A DNA stretch of 64,000 bases, from positions 89,342 through 153,341 of the forward strand of contig NW_003314334.1 in the NCBI RefSeq assembly GCF_000143415.4, in the 5' to 3' direction. Shown here one piece after another: positions 12,303 through 25,600 of this stretch. Source of the DNA: Selaginella moellendorffii (taxonomy: Eukaryota > Streptophyta > Lycopodiopsida > Selaginellales > Selaginellaceae). A model generated the notes under the pieces. The model ran no database searches, was not told the origin of the DNA, and saw only the letters and a list, made by a program, of their open reading frames with translations. Position 1 is the first letter of the stretch. Each line of letters begins with the position of its first letter. The position numbers and the translations under genes are program-made.

Positions 12303-15300
12303 ATTTGGTATCAAAGCTGTTCCTTAGTCCGACTTTTATTGGTGCTCAAGTATATCACCACTAGTGTTGGCATCGGAAAGTCCGAGGAGTGGGCCTATCC
12401 TTGAGGAGTAGCAAGTCTGGAAGACATGGCTCTCCATTACAGTTCATGTGTGAACTTGTAGACGAGGTGGTGGATAGCAAAGGGCCAATAATGGAACGAC
12501 TTTGGGATCTTGGGAACAGTGCAAGGTTTTCCTCATTGAGTTGAGGATGTGATCCGGATGAGCATTTGTCTCAGCAAATTGGCTTAGGTTTTTGTGGTAA
12601 ACAACTAAAGTTGGGATCACGGGAAAGATAGAGACTCCAAAACAATAAAGGAGTCACAAGATTATCCTCATATAGTTGAGGTTGGTGCTCATGAATGTGA
12701 GACCAAAGGTAATGACTGTGGAAGGTCAAATATGGAAGAGGACTCAAGTCCTTGAAATGGTAGCCGGGGCTACCTCTAATAAATGCTGGAACAACCCAAG
12801 GAGTTGGGGGTGTATTAAGTGGATGAGTTGGTATTCTCATCACATGGACAAGTAGTCCTAAGGGGCAAAGGTTGCCCCCAGAGAACAAAATCAAGTGTCG
12901 GAGTAACACTTGTGAAAATAGTCCTTTTGAGTAGGACCGGAATGCAAGATGTGTATTCCAGTGAGCTAGTGCCTCACAAGTAGGACCTTACGGGTCGGTG
13001 GATTAACCAAGTCCAAAACTGCTAAACGACTCAAGTAGAGTCAAGGGATGGTCCTAAAAAGGACTGAATGAAGCATTTGGACTGAGGTGCGTTGTACCCC
13101 ACAAAGGATGGGGGGGGGATCATAGGATCCAAGGATGAGAACAGAGAGTATCTCATCAATGGCAAAATGTGCCATGCTAAAGTTATGGGAAAGGTGTTCC
13201 CAGAAGAAAACAACTTTGACATAAAGTTGTGTGTGACCTCTATGGGGCAGTGCTAACAGATGGTTGGCATGAGAAAGAGCGGTGTTGGTCTTGGCAAAGA
13301 CTTAGACACGAAGGGAAATGTCATAGAGGTAGGCTCGTGGAGCCGATGGTGTGGAGACACCAAATGTGCCAAGGTGTGATACCTTGAGGCTATGTTGGTG
13401 GGTTCATGAAAACCCCTTGCCAAAGGAATCCCAATGGAAATGGGAATGGCATAGCTTAAGCTGTAGAGCATGCAGTTGGACTGTGGTGACCCAGATAGTG
13501 ATGGAGGTGTGAAAGCACCAAGCAATGAGTTGTAGGACTTGACAACTATGAGGCAACTAAGCAAGAGGTGCAAAATAACTGGTTAAACGGGTAGAAGGTA
13601 GCTACCCAAGACTTCTAGTATAGGGAAGTCGGATATACCCTTGCGGGGGATAAGTTGCTTATGTTGCGATATAGTAAGTCAATGTCATAAAAGGAAATAC
13701 TCATTGTCAAGAAAGCCATCATTGGGACACCCGAACACTCTAGAACACAAGAAGGTGGTGTTTGATGTCGCGAGGGCAATGGATAAAGCCCAAGGGACTA
13801 AGTCCCTAGTGAATGATGGATAGAAGGTGTTATCCAAATGTTCAAGGTTGCGGAGATAGGAGAGGACTGTCTACCCAAGTTGGACAAAGCCAAAATTGGA
13901 ATTTTGGCAAGGCTAGTGATGGGCATGTAAAGGCCCCTAAGCAACAATGTAACCCCAGTGTGTGGGATTATAAGCTGAGCATACCCGGATTGAGGAACCA
14001 CTCCTTGGGCTATTGGGTAGGTTCATCCCTAAGAATACTTGCTAAGGCATGATAGAAAGTGCAAAGCTATCCTCCTGGTCTGGAGGAGAATGACCGAAGG
14101 AAAGGTGTGAAGCCAAAGGCAAGTAGTGTTGGGATGGAACTGAACCATAGAAATCAAAGGGCATATCCAACAGTGGTTATGAAAGTTGGGAGTGGAGAAT
14201 CAAGAGAGTGCTCGAGGATGTTGTTGTTAGCAACCGTGATGCCATGGAGAGTCTAAAATATGGAATTGTCCGTGTTAGACTATATGGCAACTATAAAGCT
14301 TGCGAAAGGGGAGGCCTTAGCAAGCTGAGGGACAGAGTTCCTTCAAGGTTCCCAAAGACGATTCTAGGTAGCGTAGTACCTAGAAAGGCCAAGTGTAAAT
14401 GGTTCATGGAACGCGCAAAATCAGAGTGGCGCAGCAGAAGCGTGGTCTTGAAGCTTGCCATGAGGCAAGGTTATCAAGGTTAGGGAAGTAGTTCCCGAGT
14501 GTTCAAAGAGAGGGCTTTGAACGAAAGTCGATGGTCAAGGACTTTCACGCTTATGCAGGAACCATGTTACAATGGTCGGAGGACTTGCCAAGTGAGATTG
14601 GCACGTCGGGGGAACAAAGACCCTAGTTGAAGGTGATATCTTCAAAAAGGGTGGGCCAGGGGGCCGAGCATGGAGGAGTCCATGCATGATCACAGACATG
14701 TCAAGTGAGAGGACTTGGCAGTGTGGAGGAACTAGGTTCCTAAGCTGTGATCTGTAGCGCGCTTTAAAAATAGGTTGGTGCACCGGCGTGGGGAGTCACG
14801 CCAGGCATCTAGTGTGATGCCGTCCGTAGATGCATATACGGAGGTTGGGTTCGAGTCCCGACCCTCTAGTGCTTGGGTTCGAGTCCCAAATCACTAGGGC
14901 GTGGTGATGGTTTGGAATATGAGGACACTCATATTTCGGTGGTCATGGACTCTCAGTGGGGAGACTGGTTTGGGCACACCGCCAAGCGAGGGATGCCTCG
15001 GAGTCGTGATGCACGGTTAGATTGCTTAGTGTGAAAGCTCAGCATATCTAACTTGAACACTTTGGTGCAAGTGGCACCAAGGTCGTGGTGAGTGAGATGG
15101 GGACACCTAATCTCAGTTGCTATGAACCCTTGGCCGTAAGGGCTAACTTGGGTGCACCGCCAAGTGTGGGGGATGCCCCCGGGGTTATAGTCAACAACTT
15201 GGAGGTCTAGAAAACCAAGTACCTCTTGGCAACTCTGTTAAGGTGCCAAGGTGAGATCACTAGGTGATCTTATGGCCAGAAAAGGACAAGGTCCTTGGTT

Positions 15301-16363
15301 GGCTAAGGAATGAAGTTCCTGGTTCAAAATGTTGAAATTGAACTATTTAAGGTGGTGTGGCTTGGTTGTGATAACCAAGTGGGAAGAGCACCTAAGGGAA
15401 ATAAACTATGTCCGTGCTATGGCATAGTGAGTCCGAGGAAAGTAGTCTCTATAAAAGACCCATGGGAGGGTCACGAAGTTGGGCCGTGGATAGAGCCCAT
15501 AGCAGAAGATGCTAAAGAGACGTACTAGGGGTGAACATCCTCCGGACTTGGCAAAGAAGAGTCTTTGCTATGGAACCGAAACAATACCTCAAGGAGGGAG
15601 GTAGAGATTTGATGTTGCTTGGTGCAACAATCAACGGATAGGAGCAAAAGATGAGTGGCCAAGATAGGGCCGTGGAATCCCTTGGAAGGAATCCAAGTGA
15701 CAAAGTTAGGCGAGGAACACTAATGTGTTGGACGCTAACAAGTTGCGGGAAAGGAAGTGTGTTTCCAAGGAGGGATTCCGAATTGCTCCGATTTGGCGAA
15801 AGTGGAAGCTCCAAGGGAGGGAGCGGTAAGGTAGCCAAATGATAGGGCGATGGACAACCCTAGCACAAAGGGTGATAAATGGAACTTAGTGCCCAAGGTG
15901 GCACGAAATAGAAGAGAGGATGATGGTGCCCTCAAGTAATGAACTTCCTAGGATAGGGAAGTGGAGTCGCACAAACTGTGCAATGCAAGGTGTTGGAGAC
16001 ACTTAGGAAATTGACTTTGAGAAGTCAAAATTAAAAGTTCCAAGGTGAACTGGTTATATCAATAGAAGTTGAGACTACTCGAGAAGGAGTAGTGGGATTG
16101 ACTTAGAGAAGGGTCTCTAAGAGGTTTAGCGAGAACTAAACCAATAAAAGGAGAGAACCATTACATGTGGTCCAATCAGTCTCTAAGTTGGAGAGACTAC
16201 GCTCCTTAAAGGATGGACAAGGCATGGTGAGCCTTTGATGTCAAACCATAGACAAAGATTGGCTAGGTGCCAAGGATGGAAATGGTAACACGTGTGGGTG
16301 TTACTTTATGAAAGGGTTTACCATTCGATGAGGACATCGAACTTCGTCTATGGGTGGTGGAGT
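12303..16363 (+). other. Non-coding internal region of LRD copy M
   Basis: 4.06 kb without a recognisable protein domain. It contains regular short motifs and local gene-like words but no ORF above about 91 codons in the sense direction. A purine/T-rich stretch (TGGGTGGTGGAGT, about 16351-16363) lies directly before the 3' LTR and may serve as polypurine tract. The whole region is mirrored in copy L and, with gaps, in copy W. Confidence 0.7.
12306..12317 (+). other. Primer binding site of LRD copy M
   Basis: TGGTATCAAAGC, three bases after the LTR. It is one mismatch from the initiator-Met-tRNA complement TGGTATCAGAGC that is intact in copy L. Confidence 0.8.
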
Positions 16364-18113
16364 TGTGAGACACAAAATCCCTAGGCCCCAAAGTGGAGCC
16401 GGAAGGGCGCCACATGGTAGTGGCTGAAGCGAGAGCCAAACGAGCGTAACACGTTTGGACCAAAAGCTCCGACTTGAAAAGTCAAGAGCGGGAGTGGAAC
16501 TCCCAACGAAGTGCTCGAGGAACGAGCACGAAGCGAGCAAAAGGTGAGGCTCCAAAAAGGGACCCAAAAGGACCAACACATGACATGTGGGAGTGTCCGA
16601 GATGGACTCTAGTTGGAGTCCGAAATGGAGTCCGAGATGGACCCGAGATGGAGTCCAAGTTGGAGTCTGAAGTGGAGTCCAAGATGGACCCGAGATGGAG
16701 TCCGAGGTGGACCCGAGATGGACCCGAGTTGGAGTCCGAAGTGGAGTTCGAGATGGACCCGAGATGGAGTCCGAGATGGAGTCCGAGGTGGAGTCCGAGG
16801 TGGACCCGAGATGGACCCGAAATGGAGTCCGAGATGGACCCGTAATGCAGTCCGAGATGGAGTCCGAGATGGAGTCCGAGATGGACCCGAGATGGACCCG
16901 AGATGGAGTCCGAGATGGAGTCCGACATGGAGTCCGAAGTCGAGACCGAGACCGGGACCGAGACCGGGACCGAGACCGAGACCGAGATCGGGACCGAGGC
17001 CGAGGCCAAGGCCGAGACCGAGACCGAGGCCGAGGCCGAGCCCGAGCCCGAGCCCGAGTCCGAGTCCGAGTCCGAATCCGAGTCCGAGTCCGAGTCCGAG
17101 TCCGAGTCCGGAGCCTGAGAGGGTGAAAGCCCAAAGCATTCGTCTCCCAGACCCTGGGGGGTTTGGTGAGCTCCAAAAGTATAATAGGGGGAGGACTACA
17201 ATGGAGCCAGTTTGGCCAAGAAAGGCCAGTTTGGCCCAGGAAGGCCGGACCCAGTATTGGGTGATGAGATGCCCACTGGGAAGTCCAAGACTAGAGTGAA
17301 CACGGACCGACAAGCGGGGTAGCTTGGTGAAGTGTTCAAGAGCCGGCTCTAGTTCCCCCGGGAGATCGACTGGTTGATGCTCCCAGTCCAAGTGTGGGTG
17401 GCACTACCTACTTGGATACCTGGTGTGGCTCAATGGAACCCGCTCTAAGCCCATGGCTAGAGCACCCAAGGGCAGAAGGCGAGGAGAGTACCCAGGTGGC
17501 TCGCGTAAGGCCACGGTGTTCCGAAATGTTGTCCCAAAGGCCCAGACTGTGGAAAGGAAGAGGAGCAGTCCTCTGGGGTAGTGACCAAGGACACAGTCGT
17601 GTGGTGAGGAAGTCCCAGAGGACCGTAGGACTTAGTGGTCGGGCCTGTGGGTCTTGATCCAGTGGCAGTGTTGGCAAACACGGCCAGGGGCAGAAAGGGA
17701 CTTAGTGGGGACTGACAGAGGGATATTGGGGAAGGCTATTCCCCTTGTCGGTGGGCATCCTAAGGATGCTAAGGAGTGGATCTGAGATGACCACTCAGGG
17801 ATGGTTTGCCTAGTCTTGGAGGGCCAAGACGGAGATGCAAGTGGTGTTGGACCACCAGTGTGACCAAGGTAAATGGGCATGGCCTTAGCGTAACGGGCCG
17901 ATACATCGGTGATACCTTGGGGTGTCGATCATGGGATCGGACACGTGGAGCACTTGGACCAAGTGCTAAGGTTGAGTGGCATGGATGCCATTCTCGGGGC
18001 TAGCAAGCCCCAAGTCCTGAGTTGGACTTATGGAGGTTGTCAATGAGACTCCTCCAAGTGGTTAGACATGTGGTTAAGGGACTAAAGTAAAATGGAAAAT
18101 TTAGTCGCTTACA
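16364..18113 (+). repeat. 3' LTR of LRD copy M
   Basis: 1750 bp, starts TGTGAGACAC and ends CGCTTACA, then the GGAAC target duplication. The hexamer/12-mer array is at about 16600-17115. Differences from the 5' LTR are concentrated in the array. Confidence 0.85.
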
Positions 18114-18118
18114 GGAAC

Positions 18119-19390
18119 AAGCACGGAGCAAGCAATAAGTGAGTCTCTAAAAAGGGACACAAGAGGACCCGAGATGGAGTCCGAGAAGGACCCGAGATGG
18201 AGTCTGAGATGGAGTCTGAGAAGGACCCGAGATGGAGTCCGAGATGGAGTCCGAGAAGGACCCTAGATGGAGTCCGAAGTTGAGACCGAGACTGAGACCG
18301 GGACCAAGACTGAGACCGAGGCTGAGGCCGAGACCGAGCCCAAGCCCAAGTCTGAGTCCGAGTCCGAGTCCGAGTTTGAGTTCGAGTCTGAGAGGGTGGA
18401 AGCCCAAAGCATTCATCTCCCAGACCCTGAGGGGTTTGGTGAGCTCCAAAAGTATAATAAGAGGAGGACTTCAGTGGAGCCAGTTTGGTTAACAAAGGCC
18501 AGTTTGGCCCAGGAAGGCTATACCCAGATGTTGGGTGATGGGATCACCACTGGGAAGTCCAAGGCTAGAGTAAATATGGACTGACAAGCGGGGTAGCTTT
18601 GTGAAGTATTCAAGGGCCGGCTCTAGTTCCCCTAGGAGATCGAATAGCCAATGCTCCCAGTCCAACTGTGGGTGGCACTACCTACTTAGATACCTAGCGT
18701 GGCTCAACAGAACCTCGCTCTACGCCCATGGCTAGAGCACCTAAAGGTGGAAGGTGGGGAGAGTACCCACGGGGCTCATATAGGGCCATGGTGTTTCGAA
18801 ATGTTATCCCGAAGTCCCAAATTGGGGAAAGGAGGAGGAGTAGTCCTCGAATGTAGTGACTAAGGATACGGTCATATGGTGAGGAAGTCCCAAAGGACAA
18901 TGGGACTTAGTGGCTGAGCCTGCGGTCCTTGATTTAGTGGCAATATTGGCGAACATGGACATGGACGGAAAAGGGACTTGGTAAGAACTGACAAAAGGGA
19001 TATTGGGGAAGGCTATTCCCCATGTCTGTAGGCATCCTAAGGATGCTAAGGAGTGGATCTGGGATGCCCGCTCGTGGACAGATGGCCCAGTCTTGGAGAG
19101 ACAGGACTGTGATGCAAGTGGTGCTGGACCACTAGTGCGGCAAAGGTGAAGGGGCATGGCCTTCGCATAACAGGCCGATATGTCAGTGGTACTTTTGGCT
19201 CTCGGTCTTGGATTGGACACGTGGAGCACTTGCACCAAGTGCAATGATTGAGTGGCATGGATGCCATTCTTGGGGCTAGCAAGTCCCTAAGTCCAGAATG
19301 GGACTTATGGAGGTTGTGAGTGAGACTCCTCCAAGAGGTTGAAGGTATGATTAAGTGACTAAAGTAGAATGGAAAAATTAGTCGCTTACA
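18119..19390 (+). repeat. LRD-related LTR, remainder after element M
   Basis: Continues the LTR begun at 10389. It ends TAGTCGCTTACA at 19390 and is homologous to 6845-8066 in the same orientation, offset by about 11.3 kb. It contains a hexamer array at about 18170-18395. Confidence 0.7.
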
Positions 19391-19931
19391 CATAGCAGTA
19401 TTAACAGCAACATTTGAGGAAGTCTTCAGCTTGAAACTAGCTCTCTCTAGACTTTCAATTTCTTCTTTCAAAAGATTGTAGCTTCGCTCAACTGACCACT
19501 CCTCTGGCACAGAATCTAGTTTCAAGATAATTGAGTTGCTGATCCGGTTTATATAAATAACATCAATCCCACTATAGTAAATCCAACTTGACTGGTGGCC
19601 CTTTACTCCTAGATCTCGATAGCCCCAGAAACATGGTACTGCTGAAGAACTTGAACTTCAGCGCACAAATGCAAGACACTTTCCTCGACTCCCAATCATT
19701 CTGGAGCAATGTGCATTACTCTTGGCACTAACTCTTCGAATTGCCTAGTTGATATGAGAAACTGGCTTATAAGCAATAATCTTCTCAACCTCTAGCACTG
19801 AATTTACTTGTGTAACAATTGGCACCTCCTCTACTCCATGTTCCTTAGTTCTTCTCCAGTGTCATGGAACAGAATAGTAGTCAAACTCTGGACAGTGAGA
19901 GCTAGAAGGAGTGATGTTGGGCCCATCAAAT
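19391..19931 (-). pseudogene. Captured host-gene fragment between inverted LTR ends, copy 2
   Basis: 541 bp homologous to 8067-8606, with the same boundaries and the same in-frame TAG (19745-19747), so the stop predates the duplication. The minus strand encodes SVPEEWSVERSYNLLKEE and the same upstream stretch. The protein is not recognised. It is probably a transduced exon fragment. Confidence 0.5.
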
Positions 19932-22690
19932 TGTAAAAGACTAATTTTTCCATCCTACTTTAGTCACTTAACCACACCTCTGACCACTTGGAGGAGTCTC
20001 ATTCATAACCTCCTTAAGTCTAGTTCAGAACTTAGGACCTTCTAGCCTTGAGAATGGCATCCATACCACTCATCCTTTCCACTTGGTCCAAGTGGTCCAC
20101 GTGTTTGGTCCCAAGACCAACACCCCAAGGTACCACCAACATACCAACCCATTACGCTAAAGCTATGTCCATTCAAGTTGGTACCACCGGTGGTTCAGCA
20201 CCACCTGCATGTAAGCCACAAATTTTTCCTTTCCAATTTGCCAACTTACCTTGTCTATCCGATCAACACTGCCTTGGCTTTTGCTAAGTTCCCTCGCCAA
20301 GGTTCCCGCCTATTGCACCAGCTCCTATTTGGTCCTACTTGTTTTCAGTTACTCACTGCACGAGTAACGGCATGTTAGCCATCCATCCACAGATTCCTAA
20401 ATCTCTCCCAATCCCCCTCCCCGGGTTAGATTAGACTTAAGGTTCGGCTACACTCCCCGTAGGCACAAGCACCCAAGCACACCAAGCCTCTACATTCATA
20501 ACACCCTTTGGTACAACAAGACTTGTTCATGGGACCCTCTAAATCCCAAGCCTTGGGTGCAACACTTGCTTTGGGACATCGGGCTAAACACCGTGGCCTA
20601 ACGGCCCGGTATGGGTACCTCTACCCCCCCACTTCTATCCCGAAGGGAAGGTCATGGCCCCTAGGAAGGGCGAGGACCAATGAGCCACAAGGTACTCAAA
20701 TGGGGCACCACTCCACATGAGCTTGGAGCACCGCAGTCGGTTTCCCTTTTGGGAGTGGGAGCTGCTCTTGAGCACTTCCTTGGGTGGCCCCTCCGGCACC
20801 ACCTGAGTCCATGCTCACTCCCACCCAAGGCCCCTCGGCCCCAGTCTCAACCTCAAGTCGGTTTAGAAGCACCATTGGAGAGTTCCTTCAAGACTGGTTC
20901 CTAGACCTCACTATCCAAACTATACTTTTGTAACCCCCTGCAGCGCCCCACCCCTCCCCCCCCCCCCCGGGAGATGCATGTTTTGGGCTTTCACCCCTTG
21001 ACACATATTAGTACTCGGACTCGGTCTCAGACTCGATCTTGGACCTAATCTTAGACCTGGTCTCGGACTCGACTTCAAACTCGACCTCGGATTCGGTCTT
21101 GGACCCGATTCGGATCTTGGACTCTGTCTCAAACTCGGTCTCGAACTCAGTCTCCAATTCGGCCTCAGACTCGATCCAGGACTGTATCTCGAACTTGGTC
21201 TCAGAGTCGGTCTTGGACTCGATCTTCGACTCGGTCGCATCCGATGAACTCTTTGTCATTTTGGTCATGCTTTCTGGGATCCTTTAGCCTATGACACCTC
21301 GGGGAGTTGGTTCCGTACACTACATCGCAGTCCCATCTCTCAATGACTGGCCATCCATCCAAGAGTGACCATCCAAGATCCACTCCTTAGCATCCTTAAG
21401 ATGCCTGCAAACAAAGGGAATTGCCTTCCTGAATAATCCTTTTACAGTCCCCATCAAGTCCCTTTTTTGTCCATGGCCGAGTTTGCATACCCTGCCACTG
21501 GGACAAGGCCCACAAGCCTGACCACTAAGTCCCACTATCCTCTAGGACCTTCTCACCATATGACCGTATCCTTGGTGACCACACTAGAGGACTACTCCTC
21601 TTCTATTCTATAGTTTGAGACTGTGAGATGACATTTCAGAACACTGTGGTCTTATGCGAGCCTTGTGGGTACTCTCTCTACTTTCCGCCTTTGGGTGCTT
21701 TAGCCATGGGCTTAGAGTGAGATTCCATTGAGCCATGCCAGGTATTCAAGTAGGTAGTGCCACCCACACTTAGACTGGGAGCATCAACCAATCAATCTCC
21801 CAGGGGAACTAGAGCCGGCTCTTGAACACTTCACCAAGCTACCCTGCTTGATAGTCCATATTCACTCTAGCCTTAGACTTCCCAGTGGTTATCCCATCAC
21901 CCAACACCTGGGTACAGCCTTCCTAGGCCAAACTGGCCTTTCTTGGCCAAATTGGCTCCACTGGAGTCCTCCCTCTATTATACTTTTGGAGCTCAACAAA
22001 CCCCCAAGGTCTGGGAGACAAACGCTTTGGGCTTTCACCTTCTCAGACTCGAACTTCGACTCGGACTCAAACTCATACTCGATCTCGAACTCGGACTCAA
22101 GCTTGGGCTCAATTTTGGCCTCAGCCTCAGTCTCGGTCTCGGTCCCGGTCTTGGTCTTGGTCTCGACTTCAGACTCTGTCTCAGGTCCATCTCAGACTCC
22201 ATCTCGGGTTCTATCTCAGGTCCATCTCAGACTCCATCATGGGTCCATCTCAGACTCCATCTCGGACTCCATCTTGGTCCATCTCAGACTCCATCTCGGA
22301 CTCCATCCCAGTCCATCTCGGACTCCATTTTGGTCCATTTCAGACTCCATCTTGGTCCATCTTGGACTCCATCTCAAGTCCATCTCGGACTCCATTTTGG
22401 GTCTATCTTGGACTCCATCTCGTGTCCATCTCAGACTCCATCTTGGGTCCATCTCAGGCTCTTCTATATATCATGTGTCGGTCCTCTTATGTCTCTTTTC
22501 TAGAGACTCACTTATTGCTTCCTTCATGCTTGTTCCTTGAGCACTTCATTGGGAGTTCCACTTCTACTCCTGACCTTTCAAGTTGGAGCTTTTAGTCCAA
22601 ACGTGTTATGCTCGTTTGGCTTTTGTTTCGGCCACTACCACGTGGCACCCTTTTGGCTCCACTTTGGGGCTTAGGGAATTGTGTCTCATA
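19932..22690 (-). repeat. 3' LTR of LRD copy W, interrupted by Z solo LTR
   Basis: The plus strand starts TGTAAAAGAC at 19932 and ends ...TGTGTCTCATA at 22690, where the terminal CA has mutated to TA. Removing the Z solo LTR and its duplicated target leaves about 1.64 kb. The hexamer array is at about 22041-22455. The internal region of copy W follows to the right. Confidence 0.7.
20210..21319 (-). mobile_element. Z-family solo LTR with target duplication
   Basis: The plus strand starts TGTAAGCCAC and ends TTCCGTACA, 1110 bp, flanked by CTGCA (20205-20209) and CTACA (21320-21324). It occupies the same site in the host LTR as the gag-containing Z element at 8885, so one shared insertion became a solo LTR here after duplication. 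It carries a hexamer-like array at about 21010-21235. Confidence 0.8.
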
Positions 22691-25600
22691 ACTCCACCAC
22701 CCATAGACGAAGTTCGATGTCTTCATCGAACAATAAACTATTTTATAAAGTAACACCAGTATGTATTACCTTTTCCATCCTTGGCACCTAGCCAATATTC
22801 GTCAATGGTTTGACACCGAAGGCTCACCATGCCTTATTCAACCTCTAAGGAGCATAGTGTCTCCAAGTTAGAGACTCATTTGACCACCTTAGGTGGTTCT
22901 CTCCCTTTTATTGGTTTAGCTCTTGCTAAACCCATTAGAGACACGTTCTCTAGCTCAATCCCACTACTCATTTTTGAGTAGTCTCAACTTCTATCGATAT
23001 AACCTTTCTTCTTTGGAACTTTTAGTGTTGACTTCTCGAAGTCAATTTCCTAGGTATCCCCGACACCTTTCATTGCATATATTGTGCAAACTCCACTTCC
23101 CTATCCTAGTAAGTTCTCTACTTGAGGGCACCATCATCCTCCTTTCTAGTTTGTGCCACCTTTGGCACAAAGTTCTAGCTATTGTAAGTTGTGCTAGAGC
23201 TGTCCACGGCCCTATCATTTGGCTACTTTGCCGCTCCCTCCCTTAGAGCTTTCACCTTTGCTAACTTGGAGCATTTGGGAATCCATCCTTGGAAACACAC
23301 TTCCTTTCTCACAATCCGTTAGTATCTAACACATTAGTGTTCCATGCCTGACTTTGCCATTTGGATTCCCTCCAATGAACTCCATAGCCCACACTTGGCC
23401 ACTAGTCTTTTGCTTTTATCCATTGATTATTGCACTAAACAACATAGGATCACTACCTCCATTCTTGAGGTATCCTTTTGGTTCCATAGCAAAGGCTCTA
23501 CTTTGCTAAGTCTAGAGGGTGCTCACCCCTAGTAGGTTTCTTTAGCATTTTCTGCTACGAGCTTCTATGACCCCGGGGGCATCCCCCACACTTGGTGGTG
23601 CGCCCAAGCCAGCCCTTCCGGCCAAGGATCCATAGCAATTGAGATTGGGTGTCCCCATCTCATTCACAACGTCCTTGGTGCCCTTTGCATCAAAGTGTTG
23701 AAGTTTGATATGCCGAGCTTTCACTCTAAGCAATCTAACCATGCATCACGACTTCGGAGCATTCCCTGCTTGGCGGTGTGCCCAAGCCAGTCTCCTCACT
23801 AAGAGTCCATGACCACCAAAATATGAGTGTCATCATATTCCAAACCATCACCACGCCCTAGTGATTTGGGACTCGAACCCAAGTACTAGAAGGTTGGGAC
23901 TCAAACCCAACCTCCGTATATGCATCTACGGATGGCATCACCCTGGATGCCTAGCGTGACTCCCCACGCCGATGCACCAACTTATACTTAAAGCGCACTA
24001 TAGATCATAACTTAGGAACCTAGTTCTTCCATACTGCCAAGTCCTCTCACTTGACAAGTTTGTGATCATGCATGGACTCCTCCATGCTTGGCCCCATGGG
24101 CCACCCCATTTAAAGTCAACACCTCCAACTAGGGTATTTGTTCCCCCGACTCGCTAATCCCACTTAGCAAGTCGCTAGACCAATGTACCATGGTTCATGC
24201 ATAAGCGTGAAAGTCCTTAACCATCGACTTTTGTTCAAAGCCATCTCTTTGAACACTCAGGGATTACTTCCCCAACTTTGATAGCCTCACCTCATGGCAA
24301 GCTTCAAGACCACACTTTTGCTGCACCACTTTGATTCCGCACATTCTATAAGCCATTTACGATTAGCTTTCTAGGTACTAATTTACTGTAAGCGACAAAT
24401 TTTTCCATTCTACTTTAGTCACTTAACCACACCTCTGACCACTTGGAGGAGTCTCATTCACAACCTCCTTAAATCCAATTCAGGACTTGGGACTTGCTAG
24501 TCCCGAGAATGGCATCCATGCCACTCAACCCTTGCACTTGGTCCAAGTGCTCCAAGTGTCCAGTCCTAAGATCGACACCCAAAGGTACTACTAACATATC
24601 GGCCCGTTATGCTAAGGCCATGCCCATTCACCTTTGCCACACTAGTAGTCTAATACCACTTGCATCACAATCCCGTCTCCCCAAGACTGAGCCGTCCGTC
24701 CATGAGTGGTCATCCCAGATCCACTCCTTAGCATCCTTAGGATGCCCACAGACATGGGGAATAGCCTTCCCCAACATCCCTTTGTCAGTTCCTACCAAGT
24801 CCCTTTTCCGTCCATAGCCATGTTCACCAACACTACCACTAGATCAAGGCCCGCAGACTCGGCCACTAAGTCCCATTGTCCTCTGGGACTTCTTCACCAT
24901 GTGACTGTATCCATAGTCACTACACTAGAGGACTGCTCCTCCACCTTTCCCCTATTTAGGACTTCGGGACAACATTTCGGAACACCTTGGCCCTATGTGG
25001 GCCCCGTAGGTACTCTCCCCACCTTTTGCCTTTAGGTGCTCTCGCCATGGGCTTAGAGCGAGGTTCTGTTGAGCCACACCTGGTATTCAAGTAGGGAGTG
25101 CCACCCACACTTGGACTGGGAGCATCGGCCAGTCAATCTCCCGAGGAAACTAGAGCTGGCTCTTGAACACTTCACCAAGCTATGCTGCTTAACAATCTGT
25201 ATTCACTCTAGTCTTGGACTTCCCAATGGGTAGCTCATCACCCAACACTGGGTCTGGCCTTCTTAGGCCAAACTAGCCTTTCCTGGCCAAACTGACTCCA
25301 CTGCAATCCTCCCCCCTTACTATACTTTTGGAGCTCACGAAAGCCCCCAAGGTCTAGGAGACGAACGCTTTGGGCTTTCACCCTCTCAGACTCGAACTCG
25401 AACTTGGACTCAGACTCGGACTCAGACTCGGACTTGGATTCGGACTCGGACTCGGACTCAGACTCGGACTCGGACTCAGGCTCGGGCTCAGTCTCGGCCT
25501 CAGCCTCGGTCTCGGTCTCGGTCCCAGTCTCGGTCTCAGTCTCGGTCTCGGTCTCGGTCTCGGTCCTGGTCTCGGTCTCCGTCTCGGTTTCGGTCTTGAC

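Larger units (their letters stand above)
10549..18113 (+). mobile_element. LRD element copy M, full length, LARD-like
   Basis: Complete LTR retroelement of 7565 bp with a perfect 5-bp target duplication GGAAC (10544-10548 and 18114-18118). Order on plus: 5' LTR (10549-12302), primer site, internal region (12303-16363), 3' LTR (16364-18113). The internal region has no gag, protease, RT or integrase ORF; the longest sense ORFs are under 95 codons. The LTRs look nearly identical outside the hexamer array, for example across 11583-11846 and 17394-17657, so the insertion is probably young. This fits a non-autonomous LARD-type element. Its target is an LTR of a related family. Confidence 0.85.
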
